64,000 nucleotides of DNA from positions 47,173 to 111,172 of the forward strand of contig CAYJBH010000004.1 in the NCBI GenBank assembly GCA_964368625.1, written 5' to 3'. Shown here piece by piece: positions 8,732-16,491 of this stretch. The notes below the pieces were generated by a model that saw only the letters and a program-made list of their open reading frames with translations, had not been told where the DNA came from and did no database searches. The position numbers and the translations under genes were made by a program. The stretch comes from CAYJBH01 sp964368625 (GTDB lineage Bacteria > Bacillota > Clostridia > Oscillospirales > Ruminococcaceae). Position 1 is the stretch's first letter. Each line of letters begins with the position of its first letter.

Positions 8732-9654
8732 TAGTTGCCGTAACCTTAAATCCGGCACTTGATAAAACCGTAACGATAGATAGCTTAATACCGGGAGGTC
8801 TTAATAGAATAAAATCGGTAACGGTTGATGCCGGCGGAAAAGGTGTTAATGTTGCAAAGATGGCAAAAGTTCTTGGTGTAGACTGCCTAGCAACCGGTTT
8901 TTGCGGTGGCGAGGGTGGAATTGAGCTTCAAGGTAGATTAGATAAGCTTAACATAAAACACGATTTTGTTAATATTAACTGCAACACCAGAACGAACACC
9001 AAGGTTTTAGATGAGAAATACGGAATAACCGAGCTGAACGAAGCGGGAGCAACCGTAACAAAGGCAGAGGAAGAGCAGCTAACACAAAAATTGCTTGCAT
9101 ACCCGGCCGATACAATATATGTGCTTTCGGGAAGCACCCATGCAAATGCAGATAAAGATTACTATCGAAACCTAATTGCACTGCTAAGAAATCGCGGCTC
9201 AACAGTTCTTTTCGATGCCGATGGCGAGGCTTTTAAAAATGCGGTGATTGCGGTGCCAAACTTTATTAAACCTAATGACGTAGAGCTAAAGAGTTATTGC
9301 AACAAGGAGCAGATGACACTTACCGAGATGTACGAAGCATGTAAGGCGTTTATCAAGGACGGCGTTGAGCTTGTTGCACTATCTATGGGGCCGAATGGGG
9401 CTGCGTTTATAACAAAGGATGAAGCATATTTTACGCCGGCAGTAGATGTTGAAGTTTCGTCCACGGTGGGCGCCGGTGATAGCATGGTTGCTGCAGTAGC
9501 TTGTGCAATGGATATGGGCTACTCGCTTTCGGAAACAGCAAGGCTGGCTGTTGCATGCAGTTCCGGAGCGGTAACAACACAGGGAACCAATCCACCATCA
9601 GCTGAGCTGGTTCTACAGCTAAAACAGCAGGTTGAATTAAAACCTATTAATTAA
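8728..9654 (+). CDS. fruK: 1-phosphofructokinase (PfkB family)
   Basis: A 308-residue PfkB-family sugar-phosphate kinase. The N-terminal block AGGKGVNVAKMAKVLG and the C-terminal anion-hole and catalytic-base motif STVGAGDSMVAA are those of 1-phosphofructokinase; tagatose-6-phosphate kinases usually differ at this site. It converts fructose 1-phosphate plus ATP to fructose 1,6-bisphosphate in the cytoplasm. Lying inside a mannitol-type PTS operon, translationally coupled to EIIA and next to a sugar-phosphate dehydrogenase, it suggests that the pathway passes through fructose 1-phosphate. Tagatose-6-phosphate kinase is the main alternative. Confidence 0.85.
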   Translation: MIVAVTLNPALDKTVTIDSLIPGGLNRIKSVTVDAGGKGVNVAKMAKVLGVDCLATGFCGGEGGIELQGRLDKLNIKHDFVNINCNTRTNTKVLDEKYGITELNEAGATVTKAEEEQLTQKLLAYPADTIYVLSGSTHANADKDYYRNLIALLRNRGSTVLFDADGEAFKNAVIAVPNFIKPNDVELKSYCNKEQMTLTEMYEACKAFIKDGVELVALSMGPNGAAFITKDEAYFTPAVDVEVSSTVGAGDSMVAAVACAMDMGYSLSETARLAVACSSGAVTTQGTNPPSAELVLQLKQQVELKPIN

Positions 9655-9670
9655 TAATTTAGGAGGAAAT

Positions 9671-10933
9671 ATGAATACGAGAGCAGTAAGAATGTATGGT
9701 GCTAACGATCTTAGAATAGAGGAGTTTAATCTCCCAGAGATAAAGCAGGATGAAATACTGGTTAAGATTATTACCGACAGCATCTGCATGTCGACATATA
9801 AGCTGTTAAAGCAGGGCGCAGACCATAAACGTTGCCCTAAAAATGTTGCAACAAACCCAATTATCATAGGACACGAATTTTCCGGAACCATTGTAGAGGT
9901 GGGTGATAAGTGGAAGGATGAATTTAAGGTGGGCGAACGTTTTGCACTACAGCCGGCACTTAACTATAAAGGCAGCCTTGCATCGCCCGGATATTCATAC
10001 GAGTTTTTCGGAGGCGCTGCCACCTATGCAATAATACCTCAGGAAGTTATGGAACTTGGGTGCCTATTACACTATGATGGCGAGGGATACTATAATGCAT
10101 CACTCGGTGAGCCGATGAGCTGCATTATAGGTGGATACAACATTATGTATCACACAAACAAGGTTAACTACGACCATGCGATGGGCATAAAGGAGGGCGG
10201 CAACGTTCTTATTCTCGGAGGCTGTGGACCTATGGGTCTTGGGGCTATCGAATACCCCATAGTGGCAGGTAACAGGCCAAAACGCATCGTTGTTACCGAT
10301 GTTGATAATGGCCGAATCGAGCGCGCTAAAGAGCTTATCACTCCTGAGTACGCAAAGGAAAACGGCGTTGAGCTCTACTATATTAATCCCAACGACCACG
10401 ACGACCCATATAAAGCACTTCTGGATATTTCACAGGGCGCAGGATACGACGATGTTTTTGTATATGCACCGATAAAGCCTCTTGCCGAGCTTGGCGATAA
10501 GCTTATGGCATTTGATGGCTGTTTAAATTTCTTTGCCGGTCCAACTAACAGCGACTTTACTGCAGAGATGAATCTATACAATGTTCATTATATATCTACT
10601 CATATTTTAGGAAGCACCGGTGGTAATACCGATGATTTAAAGGAAGCGATAGAGCTTTCTTCAAAGGGCAGCATAAGGCCCTCGGTTATGGTTAGCCATA
10701 TCTGCGGTCTTAGCGAAATAGCAGATACAACCGCAATATTGCCGGATATTCGTGCAGGAAAAATTCTCGGATATACCCAATTTGATCTACCGCTTGTTGC
10801 TCTTACCGATTTTGAGGAAAAAGGTAAAACCGACCCGCTTTTTGCAAAGCTTTACGAGAGCATTAATAATCACAGCGGGCTTTGGAATGCCCAGGCAGAA
10901 AAAATCTTGTTAAATCATTTCGGAGTTGAGTAG
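9671..10933 (+). CDS. zinc-type sugar-phosphate dehydrogenase, SorE-like
   Basis: A 420-residue medium-chain dehydrogenase. GHEFSGTIVEVGD near residue 76 is the zinc-alcohol-dehydrogenase block, GEPMSCIIGGYN follows, and the Rossmann motif is ILGGCGPMGLGAIEY. The long form and overall layout resemble L-sorbose-1-phosphate reductases (SorE), which oxidise the carbon next to the phosphorylated one. Applied to mannitol 1-phosphate, that chemistry would give fructose 1-phosphate, the substrate of the kinase encoded just upstream. The classic MtlD family is unrelated in sequence. RBS AGGAGG. The exact substrate is inference. Confidence 0.75.
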   Translation: MNTRAVRMYGANDLRIEEFNLPEIKQDEILVKIITDSICMSTYKLLKQGADHKRCPKNVATNPIIIGHEFSGTIVEVGDKWKDEFKVGERFALQPALNYKGSLASPGYSYEFFGGAATYAIIPQEVMELGCLLHYDGEGYYNASLGEPMSCIIGGYNIMYHTNKVNYDHAMGIKEGGNVLILGGCGPMGLGAIEYPIVAGNRPKRIVVTDVDNGRIERAKELITPEYAKENGVELYYINPNDHDDPYKALLDISQGAGYDDVFVYAPIKPLAELGDKLMAFDGCLNFFAGPTNSDFTAEMNLYNVHYISTHILGSTGGNTDDLKEAIELSSKGSIRPSVMVSHICGLSEIADTTAILPDIRAGKILGYTQFDLPLVALTDFEEKGKTDPLFAKLYESINNHSGLWNAQAEKILLNHFGVE

Positions 10934-10990
10934 ACCTCGGTATAAATATATAGCGATAATCGGGTAGAGGTTTTTTGAAAGGAGCGCATT

Positions 10991-12610
10991 ATGATTTCGT
11001 TAAAAGGTTCAGGTGTTTCCGGTGGAATTGCGATAGGTAAGCTGCATTTTCCTAAGGAGCGTGTAATAGATTTTCCGTTGCAGCCTGCAGAAAATATTGA
11101 TAAAGAGATAAGCCGTTTTGAGAGCAGCAGGGCGCTTGCCGTTGCTCAGCTTGGTGAACTGGCAGTGAAAACAGCAAATACGCTCGGCAAACAAAACTCT
11201 CTACTGTTTGAGATACATCAGATGATGCTTGAGGATCTTGATTACTGCGACACAGTTAAGGATACTATACGAGAGGAAAAGGTTTGTGCCGAGTATGCTG
11301 TGAGTAAAACGGCACAGCAATTTGCTACCATGTTTTCCGACATGGAGGATGAATATATGCGTGAACGCGCCGCCGATGTTAAGGATGTTTCAATAAGGGT
11401 GATTGAAATTCTTACCGGAAGGCAGAGCGAGCAGGAGACGTTGGGCGAACCCTGCATCTACTGCGGCTTAGATTTTACCCCAAGCGAAACAGCTCAGTTT
11501 GACAGGGATATGGCAATAGCGCTCGTAACAAGTTACGGTAGCAAAAATTCGCATACCGCTATATTTGCGCGAACACTTGGTATACCTGCTGTTATAGGTC
11601 TTAAGGATAATCTAACACAGGAACTGGATGGTAAGATGGCCATTCTAGACGGTGTTACCGGCGAACTATATATTGAACCGGACGATAAAACTATTGCAAT
11701 TTTTAAGGAAAAACGCCTTGAGGGCGCTATAAACGCAAAGCGGCTTGATGGCTATCGCGGGAAAAAAACAATAACCAAGGGCGGCAAGCTAATAAAGCTA
11801 TATGCAAACATAGGTTCTCCTGCTGATGTTGAGGCTGTTTTACAGAATGATGCTGAGGGTATAGGTCTTTTTAGGAGCGAATTTTTATATCTTGAAAGCG
11901 ACGATTTTCCCTCCGAGGAAACCCAGTATAATGCATACCGAAAGGTTGCCGAAGGGATGCAAAACTGCCCTGTTATTATCCGCACGCTAGACATCGGAGC
12001 AGACAAGCAGGCTGCCTACTTTAATCTACCTCTTGAAGAAAACCCAGCAATGGGTATGAGAGCGATAAGAATATGCCTTACAATGAAAGAGGTTTTTAAA
12101 ACCCAGCTAAGAGCACTATACCGTGCCTCGGCTCATGGTAACATTAGTATAATGTTGCCTATGATAACATCACTCGGCGAGGTTAAGCAGGCAAAGGCCA
12201 TCATTAAGGAGGTTAAAACCGAGTTGTTGGCAGAGGGACACAAGATAGATGAGTATCTTCCTGTTGGTATAATGATAGAAACACCTGCTGCTGCCATTAT
12301 AAGCGATCTACTTGCAAGAGAGGTTGACTTCTTTAGTATAGGAACTAACGATCTAATTCAATACACCCTTGCGGCCGATCGCCAGAACGAGAGTATTGCC
12401 TCATTCTGTGATGATCATCATGAAGCGGTTAAACGGTTAATCAAGATGACCTGTAGCAGTGCACACAAGCAGGGTATTTGGGTTGGCGTTTGTGGTGAAC
12501 TTGCCGCTGATAAGGAGATGACCGAATTTTTTGTTTCGGTTGAGGTAGACGAGCTATCGGTAACGCCATCACAAGTTTTATCCCTTAGGGAAAAAATAAG
12601 CAGATCTTAA
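10991..12610 (+). CDS. ptsI: PTS enzyme I (phosphoenolpyruvate-protein phosphotransferase)
   Basis: EI (539 aa) starts the PTS relay by taking phosphate from PEP and giving it to HPr. Phospho-His188 lies in SKNSHTAIFARTLGIPAVIGL. The PEP-binding barrel shows GIGLFRSEFLY, the IRTLDIGADKQ block, FFSIGTNDLIQYTLAADR and the catalytic Cys in GVCGELAAD. It is slightly shorter than typical EI (about 570). RBS AAAGGAG. Last gene of the operon; EI is normally paired with HPr in a housekeeping locus, so its place here makes this PTS self-contained. Confidence 0.93.
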   Translation: MISLKGSGVSGGIAIGKLHFPKERVIDFPLQPAENIDKEISRFESSRALAVAQLGELAVKTANTLGKQNSLLFEIHQMMLEDLDYCDTVKDTIREEKVCAEYAVSKTAQQFATMFSDMEDEYMRERAADVKDVSIRVIEILTGRQSEQETLGEPCIYCGLDFTPSETAQFDRDMAIALVTSYGSKNSHTAIFARTLGIPAVIGLKDNLTQELDGKMAILDGVTGELYIEPDDKTIAIFKEKRLEGAINAKRLDGYRGKKTITKGGKLIKLYANIGSPADVEAVLQNDAEGIGLFRSEFLYLESDDFPSEETQYNAYRKVAEGMQNCPVIIRTLDIGADKQAAYFNLPLEENPAMGMRAIRICLTMKEVFKTQLRALYRASAHGNISIMLPMITSLGEVKQAKAIIKEVKTELLAEGHKIDEYLPVGIMIETPAAAIISDLLAREVDFFSIGTNDLIQYTLAADRQNESIASFCDDHHEAVKRLIKMTCSSAHKQGIWVGVCGELAADKEMTEFFVSVEVDELSVTPSQVLSLREKISRS

Positions 12611-12778
12611 TTGTTATAGTAGGTTAGCTTGAAAAACGATACAAGATTGCAAAGCAGAAATTTCGTTTATTAAGGCAGAGTGTAAAAAGCTAAGTCTTTA
12701 AAATGTCAAATTAGGTTAGCGGCTAAGGTAAACGATACTCACAATGAGAATTTGACCTTTGCAGATAGAAATTACCAA

Positions 12779-12820
12779 AACCTTAACCTTGTCGCGGTAT
12801 GTCGTGACAAGGTTAAGGTT
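12779..12820. terminator. convergent terminator hairpin
   Basis: A 15-bp perfect stem (12779-12793 with 12806-12820), extendable by three pairs, with a six-base loop. It lies between ptsI and the oppositely oriented XRE gene and has short A/T tracts on both sides, so it may stop both transcripts. The rest of 12611-12853 shows no gene. Confidence 0.7.
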
Positions 12821-12853
12821 TAAATGTTTTAATATTAAGGGCTAGCGGTGCTG

Positions 12854-13084
12854 TTAATCAAAGTAAAATAAATCCTCAAATTTTACTTCAAGTGCAATAC
12901 ACAGTATCAAGGCAAGCTTTGCTGTTGGGTTAAACTGTCCCGTTTCGATAGAGCTAATGGTGTTTCTTGATACACCCACCATTTCTGCAAGCCCTGCTTG
13001 TGAAAGCTTTTGGGCTGTTCTTGTTTCTTTTAGTCGGTTATGTAAAACCAGCTTGTTTTCGTCATCCTTTTTCATTATACTCAT
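12854..13084 (-). CDS. XRE-family HTH regulator
   Basis: Small DNA-binding protein (76 aa from the ATG at 13084). The helix-turn-helix LSQAGLAEMVGVSRNTISSIETGQFNPT is followed by LALILCIALEVKFEDLFYFD, the standard XRE layout. A longer frame exists upstream, but the ATG at 13084 overlaps the stop of the membrane-protein gene (ATGA) and gives the usual family length. It probably regulates this two-gene operon. Targets are unknown. Confidence 0.85.
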   Translation of the reverse strand: MSIMKKDDENKLVLHNRLKETRTAQKLSQAGLAEMVGVSRNTISSIETGQFNPTAKLALILCIALEVKFEDLFYFD

Positions 13085-13395
13085 AACCACAATATATTTA
13101 AAACGTAGTTTACTAACCCTAAAACAGATGCACCACCGCCACAAATAGTGGTTAATAAAAAGAACTTGTTTTTACCAATTCTATATCTGCAAAATGCCTC
13201 TGCAGAAACATATGCAAAAAACAATATCGAAGCAACATGGTTATCAATATTATTGATTAGGTTGAACAAGGTAATGGCTATGAACATTAACATAAAACCG
13301 GTAACGCCATACCTCCTTGACCTATTTTCAATAAACTGCTCACCCTCATCCTCCTTGCTGTTTCTGCTCTTCTCTAAAATTTCTTCCTTTTTCAT
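13081..13395 (-). CDS. DUF6442-type small membrane protein
   Basis: A 104-residue protein with a charged N-terminus (KKEEILEKSRNSKEDEG) and about three hydrophobic helices, near residues 32-49, 55-72 and 78-104. This architecture, immediately followed by an XRE regulator, is that of DUF6442 family proteins in Firmicutes, whose function is unknown. The start follows CGGAG. Its stop overlaps the regulator's ATG. A toxin-like or signalling role has been neither seen nor excluded. Confidence 0.7.
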   Translation of the reverse strand: MKKEEILEKSRNSKEDEGEQFIENRSRRYGVTGFMLMFIAITLFNLINNIDNHVASILFFAYVSAEAFCRYRIGKNKFFLLTTICGGGASVLGLVNYVLNILWL

Positions 13396-13417
13396 AATCT
13401 ACTCCGTTCGTTTTCGA

Positions 13418-13472
13418 TGCAAAGTTTTCTTGTCAAAAATATATATAATGGTAGTTGCTCCACACCATTGCC
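13418..13472. repeat. 55-bp sequence flanking the assembly gap (left copy)
   Basis: Identical, base for base, to 13573-13627 on the other side of the run of N. Both copies abut the gap directly. Most simply the two contig ends share this sequence. Confidence 0.9.
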
Positions 13473-13572
13473 NNNNNNNNNNNNNNNNNNNNNNNNNNNN
13501 NNNNNNNNNNNNNNNNNNNNNNNNNNNNNNNNNNNNNNNNNNNNNNNNNNNNNNNNNNNNNNNNNNNNNNNN
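13473..13572. other. assembly gap (100 N)
   Basis: Exactly 100 unknown bases, a conventional scaffold-gap length rather than a measured one. It lies in the intergenic region between the DUF6442 gene and the ABC exporter. No gene can be called across it. Confidence 0.99.
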
Positions 13573-13627
13573 TGCAAAGTTTTCTTGTCAAAAATATATA
13601 TAATGGTAGTTGCTCCACACCATTGCC
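13573..13627. repeat. 55-bp sequence flanking the assembly gap (right copy)
   Basis: Exact copy of 13418-13472, beginning at the first base after the N run. Confidence 0.9.
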
Positions 13628-13718
13628 ATGTCTTTTGGCTATTTACATTAACTTAATTAATAAAAACATAAATATATTTTACAATTATTAAAAGTTTATT
13701 AAGATTATACAAAATTCA

Positions 13719-13747
13719 TTGACAAAAACTGTGATAAAGTATATGAT
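13719..13747 (+). promoter_or_regulatory. promoter of the ABC exporter operon
   Basis: TTGACA (13719-13724), a 17-base spacer and TATGAT (13742-13747): a near-consensus housekeeping promoter 30 bases before the chosen ATG. Confidence 0.8.
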
Positions 13748-13776
13748 TGATTTGTAATATCTTTGGAGAAAATCGG

Positions 13777-14694
13777 ATGGAATTGTTAAGGCTCGAAGGA
13801 GTAACAAAGCGCATTAAGAAAAAAACCATTGTAAACAACATTAGCTTATCGGTGAACAGTGGTGAAATTGTTGGATTTCTTGGCCCCAATGGTGCCGGAA
13901 AAACTACCACTATTAAAATGATAATGGGCCTTTTCTCTATAACCGGAGGAAAAATTTCGGTATGTGGACATGATGTTGCCACCAACTTTGAAAAGGCAAT
14001 GAGCAATGTTGGCGGTATAGTTGAAAATCCTGACCTTTATAAGGGGCTAACCGGCAGACAAAATCTACAATATTTTGCCCAGTTTCACAATAAAGAGGCT
14101 GTTAAGAATATAGATTCGGTTATCGAACTGGTTAAGATGAAGGAAAGAATCGATACCAAGATAAAAACCTATTCTCTCGGTATGCGCCAGCGTGTTGGTC
14201 TTGCACAGGCACTGTTACACATGCCTCCGCTATTAATTTTAGACGAGCCGACCAACGGCCTTGACCCTATAGGAATTAAGGAGCTACGCGAGCTGTTAAA
14301 GCACCTTGCGCAGAATGCCGGAACAGGCGTGTTTATTAGTAGCCACCTTTTATCCGAGATGGAGCTGATGTGCGATAGAATATATGTTATCGACAACGGC
14401 GTTATAATCGGCGAAAAAACAATGGGACAGCAGGAAAATGTTGAGGAGGTATTCCAATACACCTTTATGACCGACCGCAACAAGGAAGTACTAGAGATGT
14501 TTAAGTCTCTGGGCACTAACTGTACCATGTTACCGGATGGGGTTAACCTCGTTATGAAGAACGACGAGATTCCGAACATAATAGCCGACCTTGTTAATAA
14601 GGGGGTAAAGATTTATGCCATTAACCGTGAACAACGTTCATTGGAGCACGACTTTATCTCTATGACCACCGGCTCGAAAACGCAGATATCTTAA
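13777..14694 (+). CDS. ABC transporter ATP-binding protein
   Basis: Cytoplasmic ATPase (305 aa) of an ABC-2 type exporter, closest in layout to the NatA/BcrA group. Walker A GPNGAGKTT, signature YSLGMRQRVGLAQAL, Walker B LLILDEPTNGLDP and the SSHLLSEME switch region are all intact; a C-terminal extension of about 80 residues is usual for this group. The ATG at 13777, behind TGGAG, is preferred over a frame start at 13747 that would overlap the promoter's -10 box. The permease follows after 22 bases. Substrate unknown. Confidence 0.88.
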   Translation: MELLRLEGVTKRIKKKTIVNNISLSVNSGEIVGFLGPNGAGKTTTIKMIMGLFSITGGKISVCGHDVATNFEKAMSNVGGIVENPDLYKGLTGRQNLQYFAQFHNKEAVKNIDSVIELVKMKERIDTKIKTYSLGMRQRVGLAQALLHMPPLLILDEPTNGLDPIGIKELRELLKHLAQNAGTGVFISSHLLSEMELMCDRIYVIDNGVIIGEKTMGQQENVEEVFQYTFMTDRNKEVLEMFKSLGTNCTMLPDGVNLVMKNDEIPNIIADLVNKGVKIYAINREQRSLEHDFISMTTGSKTQIS

Positions 14695-14716
14695 TTTAGA
14701 AAGGGACAGAATTACC

Positions 14717-16480
14717 ATGAATTTTTTTAAACAGATACCTGCCGAGGCAAAAAAGATGCTTCGTTCGAAGTTTATTCTAATATCCTTTATCGGAATATTT
14801 CTTTTAATCGTAGCGGGTGCTCCTATACTTTCCTATATAGCAACCAACCTGTTAACAAGCAACAACTATTACTACTACGGCAATGAAGATCCGGTTATTA
14901 TCGACGGTGTTGAGTATGACGGCGACAGCGATATGATATGGGAATACCGTAACCTACTTGATTCGCAGGAATACATGGAAGGTATGGAGTATGAAAATGA
15001 TGCGGCTGAGGATTATATTAACGATTTAACCCAGCTTATGATGGAGTTTTACGAGGATTACATCCCGTTTGCCACCACCGACTATTCCGAAAATATATAT
15101 GACTACCGAGAAGGCTTTGCCTACCAGATGAGGGGCAACATCAGCGATTTATATTTTTTACAGCAGGGGGAGCTAGACGAATCTGCCCTAAACGAAACAT
15201 CGATGCATATCTACTATTTTGATCCGGCATCCGTTTTGGCATTTAACGATCTTACCGATGCAGAAAGAAACGAAAAGATAGCCGCATTAGAGCAGGATCT
15301 TGCTGATTTCGATCTTCTTATGAGGGAAAACGATTTCTCTAAATATGTTGAGATGCAGCTTCGCAGCTATGAAGAGGAGATACAGGCAAACCTAGATCGA
15401 ATAGAGACCCTAGAGCAGGATTTGATTGATAATCCCGAGCAGGAGGAGATGGTTTCCGACGAAATAGAGGGGCTTTTACAATCTAACCAGCGCCTTGAAG
15501 AAAACTCTATTCCTATGCTGTTATACCGACAGGAAAACAATATTGTTATAGATGACGGTAGCTGGCAGGACAAGGCAATCCAGTCGATGGAACGAAGCCA
15601 GGACAATATTTTCTGGAGCCAAAACGAGATCGATTCGGCAAACGAAGAGGACTTTTACGAAGATCAATGGATGGCCGACCGATACGGAACCTTTACCGCC
15701 TACATCGAGTCGCTTGAAAAGGAAATCAGTGATGCACAGGTAGAGTTATTAGTAGCCCAAAGCTCGATAGAGAATGATAAGCCGGACATGGAATATGTTC
15801 CTGAGGGTGCAAGATCTGTTGTTTACAATAACTTTTCGTCTATGATACTTGTTATGGTTTTTGCGGTTTTACTTGGCGGATGGGTTATAGCCACCGAGTT
15901 TTCCAGCGGCACAGTTAGACTTTTAATGATAAGGCCGAGAACCAGATTAAAAGTTTTATACTCAAAATATTTAGCCGGACTTAAGCTAATAATAATAATG
16001 TATTTTGTCATCTTTTTGGTTACAATTATTGTTAGCGGAATAACAAGCGGCTTTGCCGATTACGGTTACCCTAACTACACCGCAAGCGGAGAACAAAACT
16101 TCTTTGTTATGCTTATTGTTCATATACTTGCATCAGCCACTGTTATAGGATTTGTTTACAGCCTAAGCTTTGCAATGTCGGTTGTGACAAAGAATATCGC
16201 GGTATCTATTATCATTCCGGTTCTGATAATGTTTGGCGGATTTCTTCTTATGGCTTGGCTGGCACAGCGTCCCTCGATTGATATACTTGCCTTTACACCG
16301 CTTGCGTATATCACCATCTACGACCTGTTTAGCCCAAATGGTTATAGCCTAAGCAATGAGCTGATAGATAAGGGTATGCCGCTGTCTATAGGTCTGGGTG
16401 TAACGGTTATGCTGGTTTACTCCGCAGTGCTAATGGGAATAGCAACAGTTGTATTTAATAAGAAGGACATCACAAACTAA
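14717..16480 (+). CDS. ABC-2 type permease with large external domain
   Basis: Permease partner (587 aa) of the preceding ATPase. One N-terminal transmembrane segment (about 18-40) is followed by roughly 330 residues of very acidic, coiled-coil-rich sequence, probably outside the membrane, and then about five or six helices from residue 375 on, including MILVMVFAVLLGGWVIATEFSSGTVR, the ABC-2 hallmark. The EFSSGT-RLL-RPRTR motif marks the cytoplasmic coupling region. RBS AAAGGG. With the PASTA protein downstream, it may serve the cell envelope; the cargo is unknown. Confidence 0.82.
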   Translation: MNFFKQIPAEAKKMLRSKFILISFIGIFLLIVAGAPILSYIATNLLTSNNYYYYGNEDPVIIDGVEYDGDSDMIWEYRNLLDSQEYMEGMEYENDAAEDYINDLTQLMMEFYEDYIPFATTDYSENIYDYREGFAYQMRGNISDLYFLQQGELDESALNETSMHIYYFDPASVLAFNDLTDAERNEKIAALEQDLADFDLLMRENDFSKYVEMQLRSYEEEIQANLDRIETLEQDLIDNPEQEEMVSDEIEGLLQSNQRLEENSIPMLLYRQENNIVIDDGSWQDKAIQSMERSQDNIFWSQNEIDSANEEDFYEDQWMADRYGTFTAYIESLEKEISDAQVELLVAQSSIENDKPDMEYVPEGARSVVYNNFSSMILVMVFAVLLGGWVIATEFSSGTVRLLMIRPRTRLKVLYSKYLAGLKLIIIMYFVIFLVTIIVSGITSGFADYGYPNYTASGEQNFFVMLIVHILASATVIGFVYSLSFAMSVVTKNIAVSIIIPVLIMFGGFLLMAWLAQRPSIDILAFTPLAYITIYDLFSPNGYSLSNELIDKGMPLSIGLGVTVMLVYSAVLMGIATVVFNKKDITN

Positions 16481-16491
16481 GGAATGCTTAA

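Noticed and set aside
13148..13603. Frames reading through the run of N
   Set aside because: They exist only because unknown codons are not stops; part is antisense to the DUF6442 gene.
13418..13627. Direct repeat as a transposon target duplication or insertion sequence
   Set aside because: 55 bp is far too long for a target-site duplication, both copies touch an arbitrary 100-N gap, and no transposase is near; contig overlap is simpler.
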